From contig JAMYHX010000224.1 in the NCBI GenBank assembly GCA_025529335.1, forward strand, positions 1 to 64,000: a DNA stretch of 64,000 nt, written 5' to 3'. This DNA is from Rhizopus sp. PT2906. Its lineage: Eukaryota; Mucoromycota; Mucoromycetes; Mucorales; Rhizopodaceae. Both the position numbers and the translations under genes were made by a program. The notes beneath the pieces are model-generated. The model saw only the letters and a program-made list of their open reading frames with translations, did not search any database and was not told the DNA's origin. Each line of letters begins with the position of its first letter. The stretch's first letter is position 1. Shown piece after piece: positions 12,061 through 23,937 of the stretch.

Positions 12061-12809
12061 CATATAATCCTCTTTATCTAATATAAAAACATCATTAGGA
12101 TACCGATTCTGTCAATATATCTCTAATTCGTACTTGTTCTGCTTAAATAAACATCACTACAAGCTTGATAAGAAAATATATTAAAGTTAATCGATCTTCT
12201 GATAAATAACAATTATGTTGTCAAAAAAGTTGTCCAAAGCATTCGACAAAGCAAGATTGTTGTCGTACCTTTCTTTTCTCTTTCATTCGTAATATCAACA
12301 TGTCTCGTAAAGTGTTCATATGTACTACATTTTACATGGATTACTAATAACATAGGTAAAAGAGCTTCATCCTCTACAAACCCTCTTCCATTACCTAAAA
12401 AACAAAAAACTGTAAAGACATTGTTCTAAATCCTTCAGATAAATATATTTCGAGAAGATGCAAACTACCTTCTTTATTAAAAAAAATGACTATAAAGAAT
12501 ATCGTGTAAGAAAAAAGCCTAAAATCATAAGCACCCTTACTAATGCAATGAACTTTGGTCTTTCTATAGTGAGCAAATGGATTGAAAATGGGTTTTCTAT
12601 GAACATTATTTTGAAAATATCAAGTAATACTTACAATATACATAAGCCTTAGAGACATATTTGTTTCAACAGATTGCTCAGCTACGGAAGTTATAGACAA
12701 GACGACAGCATTGGAAAACACAACAAAGTGTTCCAATGCCGAATACAAATAAGTATACGCTAGTTTATATAATCTTCGGCTTAATGCCAAAAAAACTTTT
12801 ACTGACGAT
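12061..12809. other. No gene recognised between two transposon remnants
   Basis: Very AT-rich. Open frames at 12458-12652 (plus) and 12620-12883 (minus) have no recognisable motif. It is probably more decayed transposon sequence, but nothing shows it directly. Confidence 0.4.
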
Positions 12810-13960
12810 TCGTTAGGATGCGCACGGGCTTTGAGTGGGCAAGAAAGAATGAGTTGAAGAACAGAGAAGCAGCTGGTATACAAGAGGTATACAGTGAGAT
12901 TCCTACAGTGGGCTCTGTCAATAGTAATGAGCTCCTGAAGTACTTGAGGGTGATCGGTAGAAACCGAGAAAAATAAGTAGTTGAGTGACTTTGTTTGTCA
13001 TATCGTTTTGTATCTTGTAGGATTTTTGATTTTATGAAAGGTTATCGCCATCGTGAGACAAAGGCATACCTTTTTCAGAATAGAAAAGTCACAGACAACC
13101 ATATGTGTGATCTCGTATTAGATCAAACTGCCGCTGGTGCTCCTTACACCCTTGCCCACAAAACAAGTTCAAAGAAACGAAGAAAAGCAAAGAATACATT
13201 CAAAAAGGCAGGCGGAATAGTTGCAAAAGAAGCAAAGCGAACAGTAATCGCTTATGGTGATGCAAGCTTGACTGGAACAAAAACAGGGTATACCCCCCAT
13301 CCCTGTGAAGGTAGAGTAGCATAGCAACTTTATCACTTTATTGAATAGGCTGATGTTCATTTTATATACAGAAGATTCAAAGGGCATTGGCCCAGAGAGC
13401 ATTAGTAATTCCTGTTGATGAGTTCAGGACAAGTGTGACTTGTTCAAAATGCCACCGACGTCTCTAGAACAAATATGAAAGACAAAAGCTTGTTTACAAT
13501 CACAAGTAAGCAGATCATTGTATTTGTAACATTAAATAGCTTTAACTTTTTTTATGTTGAAAAGGAAAAAGAAAGTTCGTTTGAGAGGAGAAAAAAATGC
13601 TTCTCTACGATGTTTGGACGATAACAAGAGGATCGTTTGTCGAACATCGGAGTGTTCACAAAGAGAACCTAGCAGTAAGTAGAATTGCACATAAAGTCAT
13701 ATAGTAGGGATATTACTAAACTTTATCTGAAGGCTAGCCTCCGGTCATATATCAGTTGAAACATTACCAATTGTGTCCAGCTGTAAATGGCCGTGATATC
13801 GTAAGTGCAATGTAAATGATAAGAATATTAGTTTTAATGAGTAAAAATAGGTATGGCAAAGGAATGTAAATGCTGCTTTGAATATTCGCTCTATCCTGGT
13901 GTCTTATATAGAGTCAAACTATAGCATTTTATCAAGACATCCCTCTTTAAAAAGAGAATC
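12810..13960 (+). pseudogene. Fanzor (eukaryotic TnpB-like) nuclease remnant 2
   Basis: Pieces in order: an alpha-helical lead-in from about 12820; 12995-13324 with KGYRHRETKAYLFQNRKV and TVIAYGDASLTGTKTGY (RuvC-II region); an intron ending about 13371; RALVIPVDEFRTSVTCSKCH; CLDDNKRIVCRTSEC (zinc ribbon); and WQRNVNAALNIRSIL (RuvC-III). Introns with GT and AG ends separate them, as expected of a fungal host-adapted copy. Lesions: a six-C run at 13293-13298 shifts the frame (five Cs would restore TPIPVK), a TAG follows CHRRL, and the RuvC-III Asp of RDVNAALNI is Asn (codon 13863-13865). The last change would remove a catalytic carboxylate. High confidence for family, and for inactivity as read. 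Confidence 0.8.
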
Positions 13961-15033
13961 AACCTCTGGTGGTTATCAAGCCACTTCACAGTCACTTTGA
14001 TTGGTCCTTGGACCCTTATGTCACCATTTCGGTTGTGATTTAAGTATGTCCGTGCATTACCCGACATATATCTAACAAAGTAAATAAAGAAGATATTGGC
14101 CCCAAGATCAGCGGTAGAAGAAGGAAAAGAAACTTAGACATATCGTATCATTACCGCTAATCTCTTTTCTTCAAAATGCGCCAATCATTTTTTCCGAAAA
14201 ACGTGCCCTTTTGCTCTTACTAATCCCGGATATCGGATGCAAATGATGAAATCAGGAGAGATGAAGAAAATAAGTGATCCGACACAGGGTCTTTATTCAA
14301 ACACATTGATGTACTAAAGTACTAAGCTCTTATATCTAAGCATAAAGAAATTAACTACTTACAACTGAACGCACAGACACTATTTTAGCACCTTTACATT
14401 TGTTAAGCGTAGCTTAGCCTAGTCTATCTATCTATACTTGCTTTTTTCAAGTAGATCACCAAGATAGATTTTTGTAACATATATTCCTTGTCAATAATAA
14501 AGAGATTTCCAAAAACGTTCTAGTCAATAAATATAAAAAAAGTCTTGTGAAGTACTATAAAATCAATAAAGGTGACTTTTATTTGTACAATGATCAGCAT
14601 ATCGTCAATCACATGTACACAAGGGGAAAGATGACGACGACAAAAAAGACAAAGATGCACTAGATTTGTTCTAATCATATATTTTATGATCACTTTAAAA
14701 AATAAAAATCAAGACAAGCCATTACATTTTGCTAGAGTAAAAAGAATAGGTATGACTCATACTGTTTTGAAAATGATAAACAAAGCCCTTCTTGTTATCA
14801 AGTATTTTGATTTGCGACAAAACCTTTAAACCGCCAATCCCTTCCGAACAGAAGGTATTGTTTATTATGATACCGGATATACCTTTTGACCAATCAAAAT
14901 TAATAGAAGGAAAAAGACGGAATTTGCGGATAACCGTTTTGACAGATCAAAATATATATAAAAGGGAGCTCCCCCTTTTTTTTTTCTATTGTTATTCATC
15001 ATCCTTTGCATCTTTTCTTTAATATAAACAATC
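13961..15033. other. Spacer and promoter of the 89-residue gene
   Basis: No coding feature. The part nearest the Fanzor remnant contains short self-complementary words such as CTCTTTAAAAAGAG (13950-13963). The right end is the promoter of the following gene. Confidence 0.45.
14955..14965 (+). promoter_or_regulatory. TATA box of the 89-residue gene
   Basis: TATATAAAAGG lies about 70 to 80 bases before the ATG at 15034 and is followed by a pyrimidine-rich stretch (CCCCCTTTTTTTTTTC). This is the usual look of a strongly transcribed fungal promoter. Confidence 0.55.
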
Positions 15034-15303
15034 ATGGGTCTTTCAAGCCATTTATCCAAGCTCTTCAAGAAGACATTCTCTACTACTAAAGACGAAGAAG
15101 CTACTACAAACAACAATACACCTGCTGCATCGATCTATAGCGCTGAAGGTTCTCGTCCTGCTTCTATCGTAATCAATACTGGCTTCGTTCGTGATCCTAC
15201 TCGTTGTGGTAATACTCCCGATGTTCTTGGTCAATATTATGATCCTATGGGTGGTAAATTCAGTCTTTTGCATGGTGTTGATCCAACTAATACTGGCGCA
15301 TAA
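15034..15303 (+). CDS. Small unrecognised protein, 89 residues
   Basis: Single exon, ATG at 15034 after a clear TATA box and pyrimidine tract, TAA at 15301-15303. The N-terminus MGLSSHLSKLFKKTF could form a short amphipathic basic helix. The Gly at position 2 would allow acylation, but position 6 is His, so the myristoylation consensus is not met. A Thr/Asn/Ala-rich linker follows, and then a Gly/Asp/Pro-rich end (DVLGQYYDPMGGKF). There is no signal peptide or membrane segment. Codons end mainly in T or C, as in the C2-domain and eS25 genes here, which suggests high expression. The function is unknown. The antisense frame 15052-15324 is a shadow. Confidence 0.7.
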   Translation: MGLSSHLSKLFKKTFSTTKDEEATTNNNTPAASIYSAEGSRPASIVINTGFVRDPTRCGNTPDVLGQYYDPMGGKFSLLHGVDPTNTGA

Positions 15304-16476
15304 ACCATCACACTGTATGACCAAGATACCCGCATAAACTCTTTACCGGTCAACTCATTTTTTATAACGGCATTTTGTCATCATTTGACTCTTACAATAG
15401 ACTTTCTTTTACTACAATCATTACTACTTTTATTCATTATTATTACTACTGCTATTATTATTACTATCATTATTTGTTAATAAATATATTCTAAGGTTTA
15501 CTTCATTATGAATTCTACTATTTTGATCTATTTCATACCCGAGGGTGTTGAACAGCTGGTGTAACAGCAGTTCCGAATATTAATTCTTTGCCAATAACCT
15601 CTCTTACTCTTTTTTCTTTATAAGTTAGAGAGAGCATAAAGATCAAACCACCTGAGCAGTTGTAAACATTAAAGGAGTAACAAAAATCAATATATGATAT
15701 CGTTAGCTACTCTCGATAGCGAATTAAATGAAGACAAAAGGAAAATTTCTATCGGTTTAGGTCAAAGAAATTACTACATTGATTGATAAAAAGAGATAAG
15801 ATACTGAAAAGAAGCAACACTAAGGAGCATATTGTTAGGATATATTGTGTTAAGAACATCATCAACTCGAGTCCTCAGCAGCCATTTACTCCCTTCACAG
15901 CTTCGTACATTCGATCTTTTTCAGGAGAAAAAGTTTCTTTTTTCTTGATTGATTCCAAAAAGGGTCTGTTGAATCCTAATGATAGACTCAAAATATCTGA
16001 AAGAAGGGATTTTTCATATCAGTTCTTCTTTCCAGACATTATTTCACATAAACAAACAGGTCACTAGAATCAAATTATAATATCGCCCATCAATTCTTTT
16101 AATTGTTGTCAGTGGCTCTTTACACTGGAAAACTCGTATTTGTAGGATAACAAAGTTGGTATATTAGGCTTTGCTCAGCATGAAGAATGGCATAACACCT
16201 TGATCATTTCTCTCTCTCCATGTTGTATTATATATATATATATATTTTACTAAATATACTTGGCTAAACTGTTGCTTGTTTTGGCTTGTGACAGTTTAGT
16301 TAGTCTGAGATAACATTAAAAGAAGCTAGTTTTACAAAAGATATTTGTTTCAGGCGCAGAAACAGTTAAAAGGAGGCGCATTCATCATTGCCTATACTTT
16401 ATAGTCCCACTCTTGAACTAGTATCTCCCTTATCATTAGTAGCTCGTAAGATAATATGAAAAGTATTCTTAAAGAT

Positions 16477-16516
<40 letters not shown>

Positions 16517-16859
16517 AGTGATGTATTTCCAACCGTAGTAGATTAAGCTGCGATAAGCTGCTTAAATCGGTTAGTCTGGATTGTGACTCTGCCCCTTTAT
16601 TGTAAAAGGTCTTTCGCATTGTTAATATCAACACAACCATTGTCAATGCAACATATTAAGTATGAACTGGACAACAGTAACTAGATCAACCTCCTCAAAA
16701 AAAAAACAGATAGAGAGACAGAGTGAGTAGATGGTAAACTGAAATGTGCATTTTTTATTATTATTCATTCAATTGAATACTACTACAACCTAATGTACAC
16801 AAAAAACTAAAGATTCTTTCTAAGTAAAAAGTTATATCTTTTTTTAGAAATAATATAAA
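15304..16859. other. Long intergenic stretch without a supported gene
   Basis: The left part is the 3' side of the 89-residue gene, with ATT-rich low complexity near 15420-15480. A 94-codon frame at 15783-16067 has no recognisable motif or splice support. A TA microsatellite at 16480-16513 sits inside the minus-strand frame 16392-16646, which I reject as a gene. Confidence 0.45.
16480..16513. repeat. TA dinucleotide microsatellite
   Basis: An uninterrupted run of about 17 TA units in intergenic DNA. Confidence 0.9.
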
Positions 16860-17838
16860 TTAAATTAACATGTAACCAGCGGCACCAACAGCGATCAAAG
16901 AGAGAGCAGGCTTGATCATGGAGCCAGCAGAGGCAGACTTTTGAGCAGCGGAAGAAGGAGCAGCGCTAGTGACGGCAGATGGGACAGACGCAGGAGAGTT
17001 AGATGTAGCAGCGGCAGCAACAACAATAGGAGCGGAAGAAGAAGAAGGAGCGGCTGATGAAGCAGCAGCAACAACGACTGGGGCACTGGATGAAGCAGCA
17101 GCAGCGGGGGCGGAACTGGCAGAAGAGTTGTTTCCGCTAATAGCAGTAAGAAGCTTACCATCACCCCAAGGGATCTTTTCACCACTAGGTTGAGTCTGTT
17201 GAGGTTCTGGTGTTAATTTGTCGCCATTAGCAGCGACAATACCGAAACGAGTTGTCCATGCTTGATCTCCTTGAGAGCCTATTTATATATATATATATAT
17301 AAGTCATTTTGTGTTAAAATTGAATTCATTCGTGTCGCAACCTGTAAACATGAAGAAATAGATTGCAGAGTTTGGTGAAACTTGAGGAGCAACGAATGGG
17401 TACTTTAAGAGGTTAGCAGGAACACCCTATATATATAACCATATAAGTGCTTTGTTGTTGTTGTTATTGAAATGTATAGTTACAGTAGCAACAGTGGCCA
17501 ACTTTTTCTGTTCGAGGTTGCTTCCAGTCATGAAATCTATACAATGCAGACAAAGCTGTTAGTTGCATTGGAGAATCTATTGTCTTGTTATTCATTACCA
17601 ATTTGGTATGTTTCGCTAGCATTCTTTCCATCAAAGGCTATAGAAAAAAAAAAAGGAAAGCTGGTTACTACCCCGTTGTCGATCAATAAATTATACATAC
17701 TCCAAGTGATATCGTAGCTTTGACCTTGAACTTGAATGGTTCCGGGTGAAGGATAGGTAGGGGCCACAGCGGCTTCGACATTCACGAAGGCAGCAATAAG
17801 AGCAGCAGAAGTAGCAATGAATGTCTTTACGGAAACCA
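16860..17838 (-). CDS. GPI-anchored Kre9/Knh1-domain cell-wall protein
   Basis: Secreted wall or surface protein. Five exons, ATG at 17838, TAA at 16860-16862. The N-terminus MVSVKTFIATSAALIAAFVN is a signal peptide. YPSPGTIQVQGQSYDITW and the next exons (FDGKNASETYQIG; NSAIYFFMFTG) match the Ig-like Kre9/Knh1 N-terminal domain of Ser/Thr-rich GPI-anchored fungal proteins. The last exon is a long Ala/Ser/Val-rich stalk, likely O-glycosylated, ending in the hydrophobic tail SLIAVGAAGYML, a GPI-attachment signal. The upstream ATG of the open frame at 17899 only adds a membrane-like leader and is not needed. The Leu/Pro-rich and Ala-rich frames overlapping the stalk are shadows of its repeats. 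Confidence 0.85.
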
Positions 17839-19025
17839 TTTTGTATAATTTACTTTTTATGTAAAAGAAAAGAAGAAATAAGGTGAGAAAGAAAGTCAAG
17901 AATCAATCATCTTATACTCGAGGATTGCCACACAAATCAGGTAATCATTACTGTGGTCCACTGCCTCAAAAAAACAATGTAGTTGTTACACCTTGGTTTA
18001 TAAAAAGAAAACATGTCCTAGCGGGGTTTGCTTTCTATAGGGCTTGGGTCTATCAACTGCCATGAGGCTAGTGTTACAGGTTTATTTTTATAAAAAGCAT
18101 ATCGCACGCTTTTACTAAGGTAATAATAGACCATATCACGCTTTGCACGCTTTTTTGTAAATTAAAAACAAAATCCCGTGGTTTGAGTGACATATAAATG
18201 GTATTATAAAAAGATCGCTTGATATTGCAATTTAAAATGTTGTTGTTGATAACATCCGTGCGCACGCACGATTAAAGCCCGTTTAGTAAACAAAAGAAGG
18301 GAAAACAACAAAAAAGAGGGAGACTTGAGGGAGAAAAAAAAAAGATGTCCTATTTTTCCCTTGGACAGTAAAATGATATTTGATCACTTTGTAGGCATCG
18401 ATTTTTTTATATTCTAATCAATAGTTTTTTTTTTCATAATTTTTCCATTTAGCCTTTATTTAGCTTCTATTAATATATATACAAATATAAACAAAAAGTT
18501 ATCCCTCGTTTGGAGATACTCCCACAAGCTTGATAATAAAGGCTTGTACACTTTTAGCAAGTTGGCATGTATACCAGTTTATGCATACATCTCCCCCTTC
18601 CTCCCCCTGAGTTTATCTGTGTTGACAACCTTTTAAGCGACAAAAAGATATTGAAAATATGTTTAGTTGACTGCAAAACAAGAAAAGATCATCAAAATGT
18701 CCACTTGAAGGTTATTCATATAAATAAATTTTACTTCTCAAAAGACAAATTACACAGAATTGCATCTATGGTTAATGAGGAATTATTGGTTTTCAATATC
18801 GACATTTTCCAAATCTTTTGCAACATGACTACAATTCATGAAAAAAAGGGATGTGACTGTGATTGAGATGACACATCCAAAAGATGGCTGTATATGTGTG
18901 AAGTAAACAAAAGTGTAGAATGCAGGTTTTTTATTATGTTATGCAATTTAAATGCAATGTTGTATTTTTTATACATGTGTGTTATTTTTTAAGCGATGCA
19001 AAACATAAAAAGGAATATTTACAAA
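17839..19025. other. Intergenic stretch, nothing recognised
   Basis: Promoter side of the wall-protein gene on the left and 3' side of the Ecl1-like gene on the right. The frame 18567-18866 (plus, 99 codons) shows no motif or splice support. CACGCTTT occurs twice around 18105-18150. No RNA gene was seen. Confidence 0.45.
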
Positions 19026-19493
19026 TTAAAGGTGAAGAGCTTGTTGATGTTCCAGAGGGACAGAGGTACGTCGAGGTTTAGGTTGGTAATATGAATAAGT
19101 AGTAAGATCATGATTATCTTCCTGTGCTGAGTATATGGATGATGGTGAAGAAGATAAAGAGGGTGATAAAGAAGGTAACTTGTGTAATTGACTAAAGTAA
19201 TTGGAAGCATTTGATGGCGATGATGCTGTTGTAGTTGTATTTGTTGAAATACGACGATTATTAGATTTATATGTAGAATTATTTATATGAGGGAATCCAT
19301 TAAGCTCAGCATAATCATATCCGAGCATAGGATGGTGACGTAGGGCATCTTGTCTGAGGCATTCCTCTGAGCAGTAAAGTGAATCCTACAGAATACATTA
19401 GTATCTAGCAGACCAACAACTCAACATTATACTTACAGAGTAAGGACTGATAGCATTATCGCAAAAGGTACACCAATTAGTATCGCATATCAT
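19026..19493 (-). CDS. Ecl1-family zinc-finger protein (chronological lifespan regulator type)
   Basis: Two exons, 19437-19493 and 19026-19385, with a 51-base intron. The joined N-terminus reads MICDTNWCTFCDNAISPYS then DSLYCSEECLRQDALRHHP. This is the CxxC...CxxxC zinc-binding core of the Ecl1 (extender of chronological lifespan) family, small nuclear proteins that act in nutrient stress responses in yeasts. The rest is Ser/Thr/Asn-rich and disordered, and ends with RRTSVPLEHQ. Length, about 138 residues, suits the family. The 3' exon alone has an internal ATG at 19328, but the zinc residues require the upstream exon. Function is by family only. Confidence 0.82.
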
Positions 19494-21234
19494 CTTTAAT
19501 GGTTTTTGTTTTATAAATTCATATCAAATAAAAATGACCTAAAATTAAGCTGGCCTTTTTATACATTTTTCGGAGTGTAAAGAGGTTGATAGGGAAGCCG
19601 ATCTAAGTTACTTTTTTGTCAACCCCAGCTTTTGCACAAATCAGTATGTATCACTCTAGGTTTCCAGACCAACGCATCAACAATTCAGGAGTCGAATGAG
19701 TAAAAATTGATTGGCCATTATGTTGCTAGGTTATTTTTGCGTCATTTATTCTAATACCCGATCAAACTGGCATAATCCACTCTGCCTCTCTCTATCTCTC
19801 TCAAACTCCCACCCTTTTGTTATCTCCACTTTTATACATTTACATACATATATTGCATCATTTTAGAGTTTTGCTGTTTAGAACGGTAAATACTTTAAAA
19901 GGGAATATTTCAACTAAAGAAAAATTAAAAAAAAAGATGGCAAGATGTCATTACGTACAAGCCAAGAGGATGACGAAAGGTATGCTTCTTTTCTCTTAGC
20001 TGAGGTTGGTCGGAGTTACCTAATCAGTGCGGTTGTATAAGGTCCTTTGATACATGCGTGGAAAGGGAAAACTTGTTTGGCTAATAATAAAGTGTGCATA
20101 CGTCCTTTGGCTGTTCCAGAATATAAGCATGCAAACATTCAAGGGCCATCTCACAGAAAAAAATAAGACCGAAAAAAAAACTTTACAGTTTTTCCAGCCA
20201 ATCATTTTCATCTCTTTAGGTTGGCTGGATCCTTCTTGAATTTTCGGGAGGCGTATATGTCGTTATGTTGTCGTTGGTGGGGGATGCCTGGGACAATGTG
20301 CCGCTATTGGTGCTCATGACAACAGGTCCTATCTCTTTACTCTCTCTCTCTCTCTTTTACTCATCTCTTTTTGAGCACGTTCTGTTAAATTAAATGCATA
20401 TGCAGATGTGTGACAAGCTTCCTTAAAATAGGCGATAGAAAAAGGATTTGCTATTAGCTATGGCCTGTTTCTGTCTTGATAGGGCCACGTTCGAGTATGA
20501 CAAGCAGACAAAATCGCAGCAGAGAGACAAATGATAGGGAATAGAAGAAAAGCATATGCAGATAGATAAGATAAAAAAGGGGGAAAGAAGAAAGAGATTG
20601 ATGACATGTTAAGCTTATCTCTCTTAAAGTGATAACCCTTTTTTTTCTTTATTTTGCTTTACTTTATTTTTTTTTCTCACGTCAAACATGAATGACTCAC
20701 TTAAACAGGCTCAAGAGAAAAAAAAAAAGGTAATACTCAAACGCGTCCTCTCTTTCGCCTTAAGATTTTAGAAGGGTGAGAAATTTTATGCTAAAATGGC
20801 GAGATAAATAATAGTATTATGGCCAATCATTTCTCTGTTTCCTCTGGGGACAATATTACAGCGTCTCTGTGATGCAAATACCAGGTTTGCCTTTTACAAA
20901 CATAGACCCGACTTACGCAGCTCAGTTTTAAACAGTGCGTCTAACCGCGTTAGAGTCTAGTTTATGAGCTGTTTAAGCAAATAAAGACAGAGAAAAGAAT
21001 TTTCATAATCATGATGTAATCACTTTCATTTCATCTGTGTCTTTAAATACATTAACATACACTTGTGTATGTGTGTGTGTACCTTGGAGTACCTAAACTG
21101 TAATGCAAAACGTCATAATGAAACTATTAATAAAAAAATAGAGCCAATCAAATTGTTAATCATGCAAACACCTTCACTGTATATAAACCAGATTTTCCTC
21201 GGTTCCTTTTTTTTCTCTTTACTCTATATTCAAA
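19494..21234. other. Long divergent intergenic region
   Basis: About 1.7 kb between the starts of two divergent genes. It holds CT-rich runs (for example 20339-20356) and poly-purine tracts, but no frame with recognisable motifs. Two short opposite frames near 20020-20239 overlap and are probably chance. It is presumably promoter sequence for both genes. Confidence 0.45.
21180..21187 (+). promoter_or_regulatory. TATA box of the C2-domain gene
   Basis: TATATAAA lies 47 bases before the ATG at 21235, followed by a T/C-rich tract. It implies a very short 5' leader. Confidence 0.55.
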
Positions 21235-21636
21235 ATGTTCTCTTCTCACTCTGCTCCTCGTGGTGTTCTTACTGTTAACTTGATTGAAGCCCGTAATCTT
21301 CACAAGGAAGATACTGCTGGCCACAATGACCCTTATGTCGAACTCTGGATAGATGAAAACTACAAGCAACGTTCTGAAGTTGTCAAGAACACTGAAAACC
21401 CCGTTTGGAACCAAACCTTCACCTTCAACATTGATGAAGGTTCCTCCAAGCACAAGCTTTACTTCAAGGTCATCGATAAGGATGTCGTTGACTCTGACAA
21501 AATTGGTAGCACTCACTTGGACTTGACTGACATCTTCAAGGGTACTCCTACTGACACTTGGGTCAACCTTCCTGCCAAGTTGGGTCTCTCTAGCCATGGT
21601 GAACTCCATGTTTCTGTCCAATTCACTCCTCAATAA
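21235..21636 (+). CDS. Single C2-domain protein, 133 residues
   Basis: Almost the whole protein is one C2 domain, a calcium-dependent phospholipid-binding fold. GVLTVNLIEARNLHKEDT opens it, NDPYVELWI carries the first Asp loop, NPVWNQTFTF the centre, and VIDKDVVDSDKIG the second Asp loop. The acidic ligands expected for Ca2+ binding are present. There is no membrane segment and no second domain, so it probably acts as a soluble membrane-recruited protein, like short fungal and plant C2 proteins. Single exon, with strongly biased codons (many C-ending) and a TATA box, so probably well expressed. The antisense frame 21160-21747 is a shadow. Confidence 0.92.
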   Translation: MFSSHSAPRGVLTVNLIEARNLHKEDTAGHNDPYVELWIDENYKQRSEVVKNTENPVWNQTFTFNIDEGSSKHKLYFKVIDKDVVDSDKIGSTHLDLTDIFKGTPTDTWVNLPAKLGLSSHGELHVSVQFTPQ

Positions 21637-21772
21637 GTTGTATACCTTTTTTCTCTCTCTCTCTGTGTGAATAGCCATTGTATGTGTATACCTTTCAAAA
21701 AAAAATCTGCATAATGAATAAAAAAAAAAAACGACGCGATTATGCATTGTTTTTTGTGTATTAAAAAATAGT

Positions 21773-23123
21773 TTATTTTAAAGGAACTTTTGTATTATTA
21801 TTAGTATTATGAATAGGCACTGCGCTTCCATCTGGCATACATTTATACTCCTGATCTCGCCAGGATATCCGAGTCCCAGCCATGGCATAAAGGTAAAGAG
21901 GAAGAGCCAATATTTCTCGTGATAGCCATGCTCGTAGAAACCGAGGTAAAGCCAGACGTTCGTTCGCGACTGCATGTTCGACAAGTGTAACATAAAGTAC
22001 ATAATCGTTGATGAACCAGAGCAGCCAGTGAATTCCAAAGAATGTGACAATAGAAGTGCCAAAGAGAGCATGGGAACTAAAGGCGCCGAGGAGACCACAG
22101 AGAATAGATTCCGTGATTGGTTCAACCAAGGTAGCTGCGGTCACAATATATTTTCGAAGACGTACCCATCGTGCTCGACGACGAGAATATCCCTTGAGAG
22201 AGAGTTCCCCAAGAGCTTGGCAAGCAGCGTCTGCACTCATGCTGTGTCGTAAGCCTTGGTGCCACAAGGCTTCTCCAATGACGTTATCCTCAGCCATGTA
22301 TTTGCCAAACTTGACTAATCCTCCTACCCTCTCAAGATCTGAGCGTCTGTACAAGTTTGATTTACCCATAACACATGATGCAATGCCTACGCCGTTGATA
22401 GCCAAATACATCTTGGCATGGTTCGTGTCTAGAAAGAGATGTTCAATCTCGGCCGCGTAATTCTTGGGTTGTACAGCCAATGGTAAATGATGAACAAGGC
22501 CAATGCCAGGACGTGATAGTTCATCCACAGAGCGTCCAAGTGTGTCTTTATCAACATAGACATTTGAATCAAGGATCCAGAGAATATCATACTTTGCCTC
22601 TTCGTACGGTCGGACCATATTGTTGATCTTGGGATTAATACCTACTTGACGATCACCTGTGTGTGTATATATGTGTGTGTGTGTGTGGGAGCATATAAAA
22701 TCAGTGATTGGCTCCCTTATCTTGCCTTTTATTTCAATTACCTACGATCAATCGACAATCTACAGAGGGATATTCAGACATCAATCGATGAACAACTGGT
22801 ATCGCTGGGTCATGTGGAGATGCAACTGAAAATAATAGTTCGAATTTAGGATAGTTTTGGGTAAAAGACGATCGTAGGTTAGTCTCCAAATCTAAGTCGA
22901 TGCCTTTCAACGGTCGAATGATTGTTACGCCCTGAGCTTCGTCGTGGCTCAGCTTGGATGAGACAGGTCGAGGTTTATGTCGATATCTTGATTGGCTAAA
23001 ATAATGTATGACAGTTTCTTGGTCAGCAGCAAACTTCATATGTATATATATATATAACTTACGTAATATATTGTCCATATAAACTAAGAATGACAATAAA
23101 GGAGTACCAAGCGAAAAGTACAT
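21773..23123 (-). CDS. Ceramide glucosyltransferase (glucosylceramide synthase, GT21)
   Basis: Transfers glucose from UDP-glucose to ceramide at the Golgi/ER membrane. Exons 23063-23123, 22742-23017 and 21773-22656 join in frame. The N-terminal anchor (FSLGTPLLSFLVYMDNIL) is followed by VTIIRPLKGIDLDLETNL. Next come VGINPKINNM, the D2 motif DSNVYVD, the D3 region AEDNVIGEAL, and the (Q/R)xxRW motif as RRRARW. C-terminal membrane helices include SIVTFFGIHWLLWFINDYV. This is the complete catalytic signature of the family. The long antisense frames at 21974-22460 are shadows. The TG-rich run at 22660-22690 lies in the second intron. High confidence. Confidence 0.93.
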
Positions 23124-23280
23124 GATGAAGTATGGTAACTAAAAGTGACATTGCCGAATTAGTCTATTGTAATCTATTATTTGACATTCAAGGAGAGAAA
23201 GACAGACAGAGTAGAAAAAAAGGGGGGGTGAAGCGGAAAAAAAGAAATTTAATTAATTTTTTTCACTCAACCCTATTCAA

Positions 23281-23928
23281 ATGGCTCATTTCGAAAATAT
23301 ACAAACTAAAGAAACATATCCTCTAAAGCCAAATGAACCTATCACTCTTGGTAGAAATAAATATGGTCTCAAAGGTCGTTATTGTAGTAGAGAACATGGT
23401 ATTTGGATATATTATGCTTAGCTTAGGGTTAATGCTTATATATGACAAACAAGTCAAAATATCACTGTTAGAAAATGGAAGATGCTTTTTGGAGAAAGTA
23501 TGCGCAATGTATTATATTGACACATAGCCACTATAAACAGAGCTCATTTCAAATTAGTTGGCAGATCATGCAGCTCTATTGAATTCAGTACATTTACCAC
23601 TAAGAAAAGAAGTAGAAGCATTCGATGGAGATACGATAACAATAGGAGTAAAGAAAGACAGAAAGCAAAATAATAAGGATTAACAGTATAGTAGGCAGAA
23701 CAAAAAATAATACTTAGATTGCCAAATTCAAAGGAGCCAGTGTATCATATTACTGTATGTGAGGATGAACCATTAAATGCAAAGGAAGAAGTAAGGGACA
23801 AGGAAGAAAACAGTGAAGATAGTGAAACAGCGGAAGAAAAAAGTGAAGTAGAAAGTGACGTAGAAAGTGAAGCAGAAATTGAAAGCGAGATATCAGACGA
23901 ATCTAGTTTATTGGGAGATTATGATTAA
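23281..23928 (+). CDS. FHA-domain protein with acidic C-terminus
   Basis: ATG at 23281. The first exon reads LKPNEPITLGRNKYG and RYCSREH. After a 55-base intron (about 23398-23452) it continues VKISLLENGRCFLEK. After a second intron it reads HAALLNSVHLPLRKEVEAF then DGDTITIG. The GR, SxxH and DGDxIxIG landmarks are those of a forkhead-associated domain, which binds phosphothreonine. The last part (23719-23928) is a run of Glu/Asp/Ser ending LLGDYD, a possible kinase target. The join around 23650-23718 could not be closed in frame with canonical sites. The stop at 23926-23928 lies only nine bases from the stop of the convergent MAM33 gene. The partner and pathway are unknown. Confidence 0.68.
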
Positions 23929-23937
23929 AGCTTCTTT

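Noticed and set aside
16916..17193. Leu/Pro-rich (minus) and Ala/Gly/Glu-rich (plus) open frames
   Set aside because: They are out-of-frame or antisense readings of the repetitive Ala/Ser stalk of the GPI-anchored protein.
21974..22460. Two open frames of 92 and 138 codons on the plus strand
   Set aside because: They lie antisense to the glucosylceramide synthase exon, whose motifs fix the coding strand.
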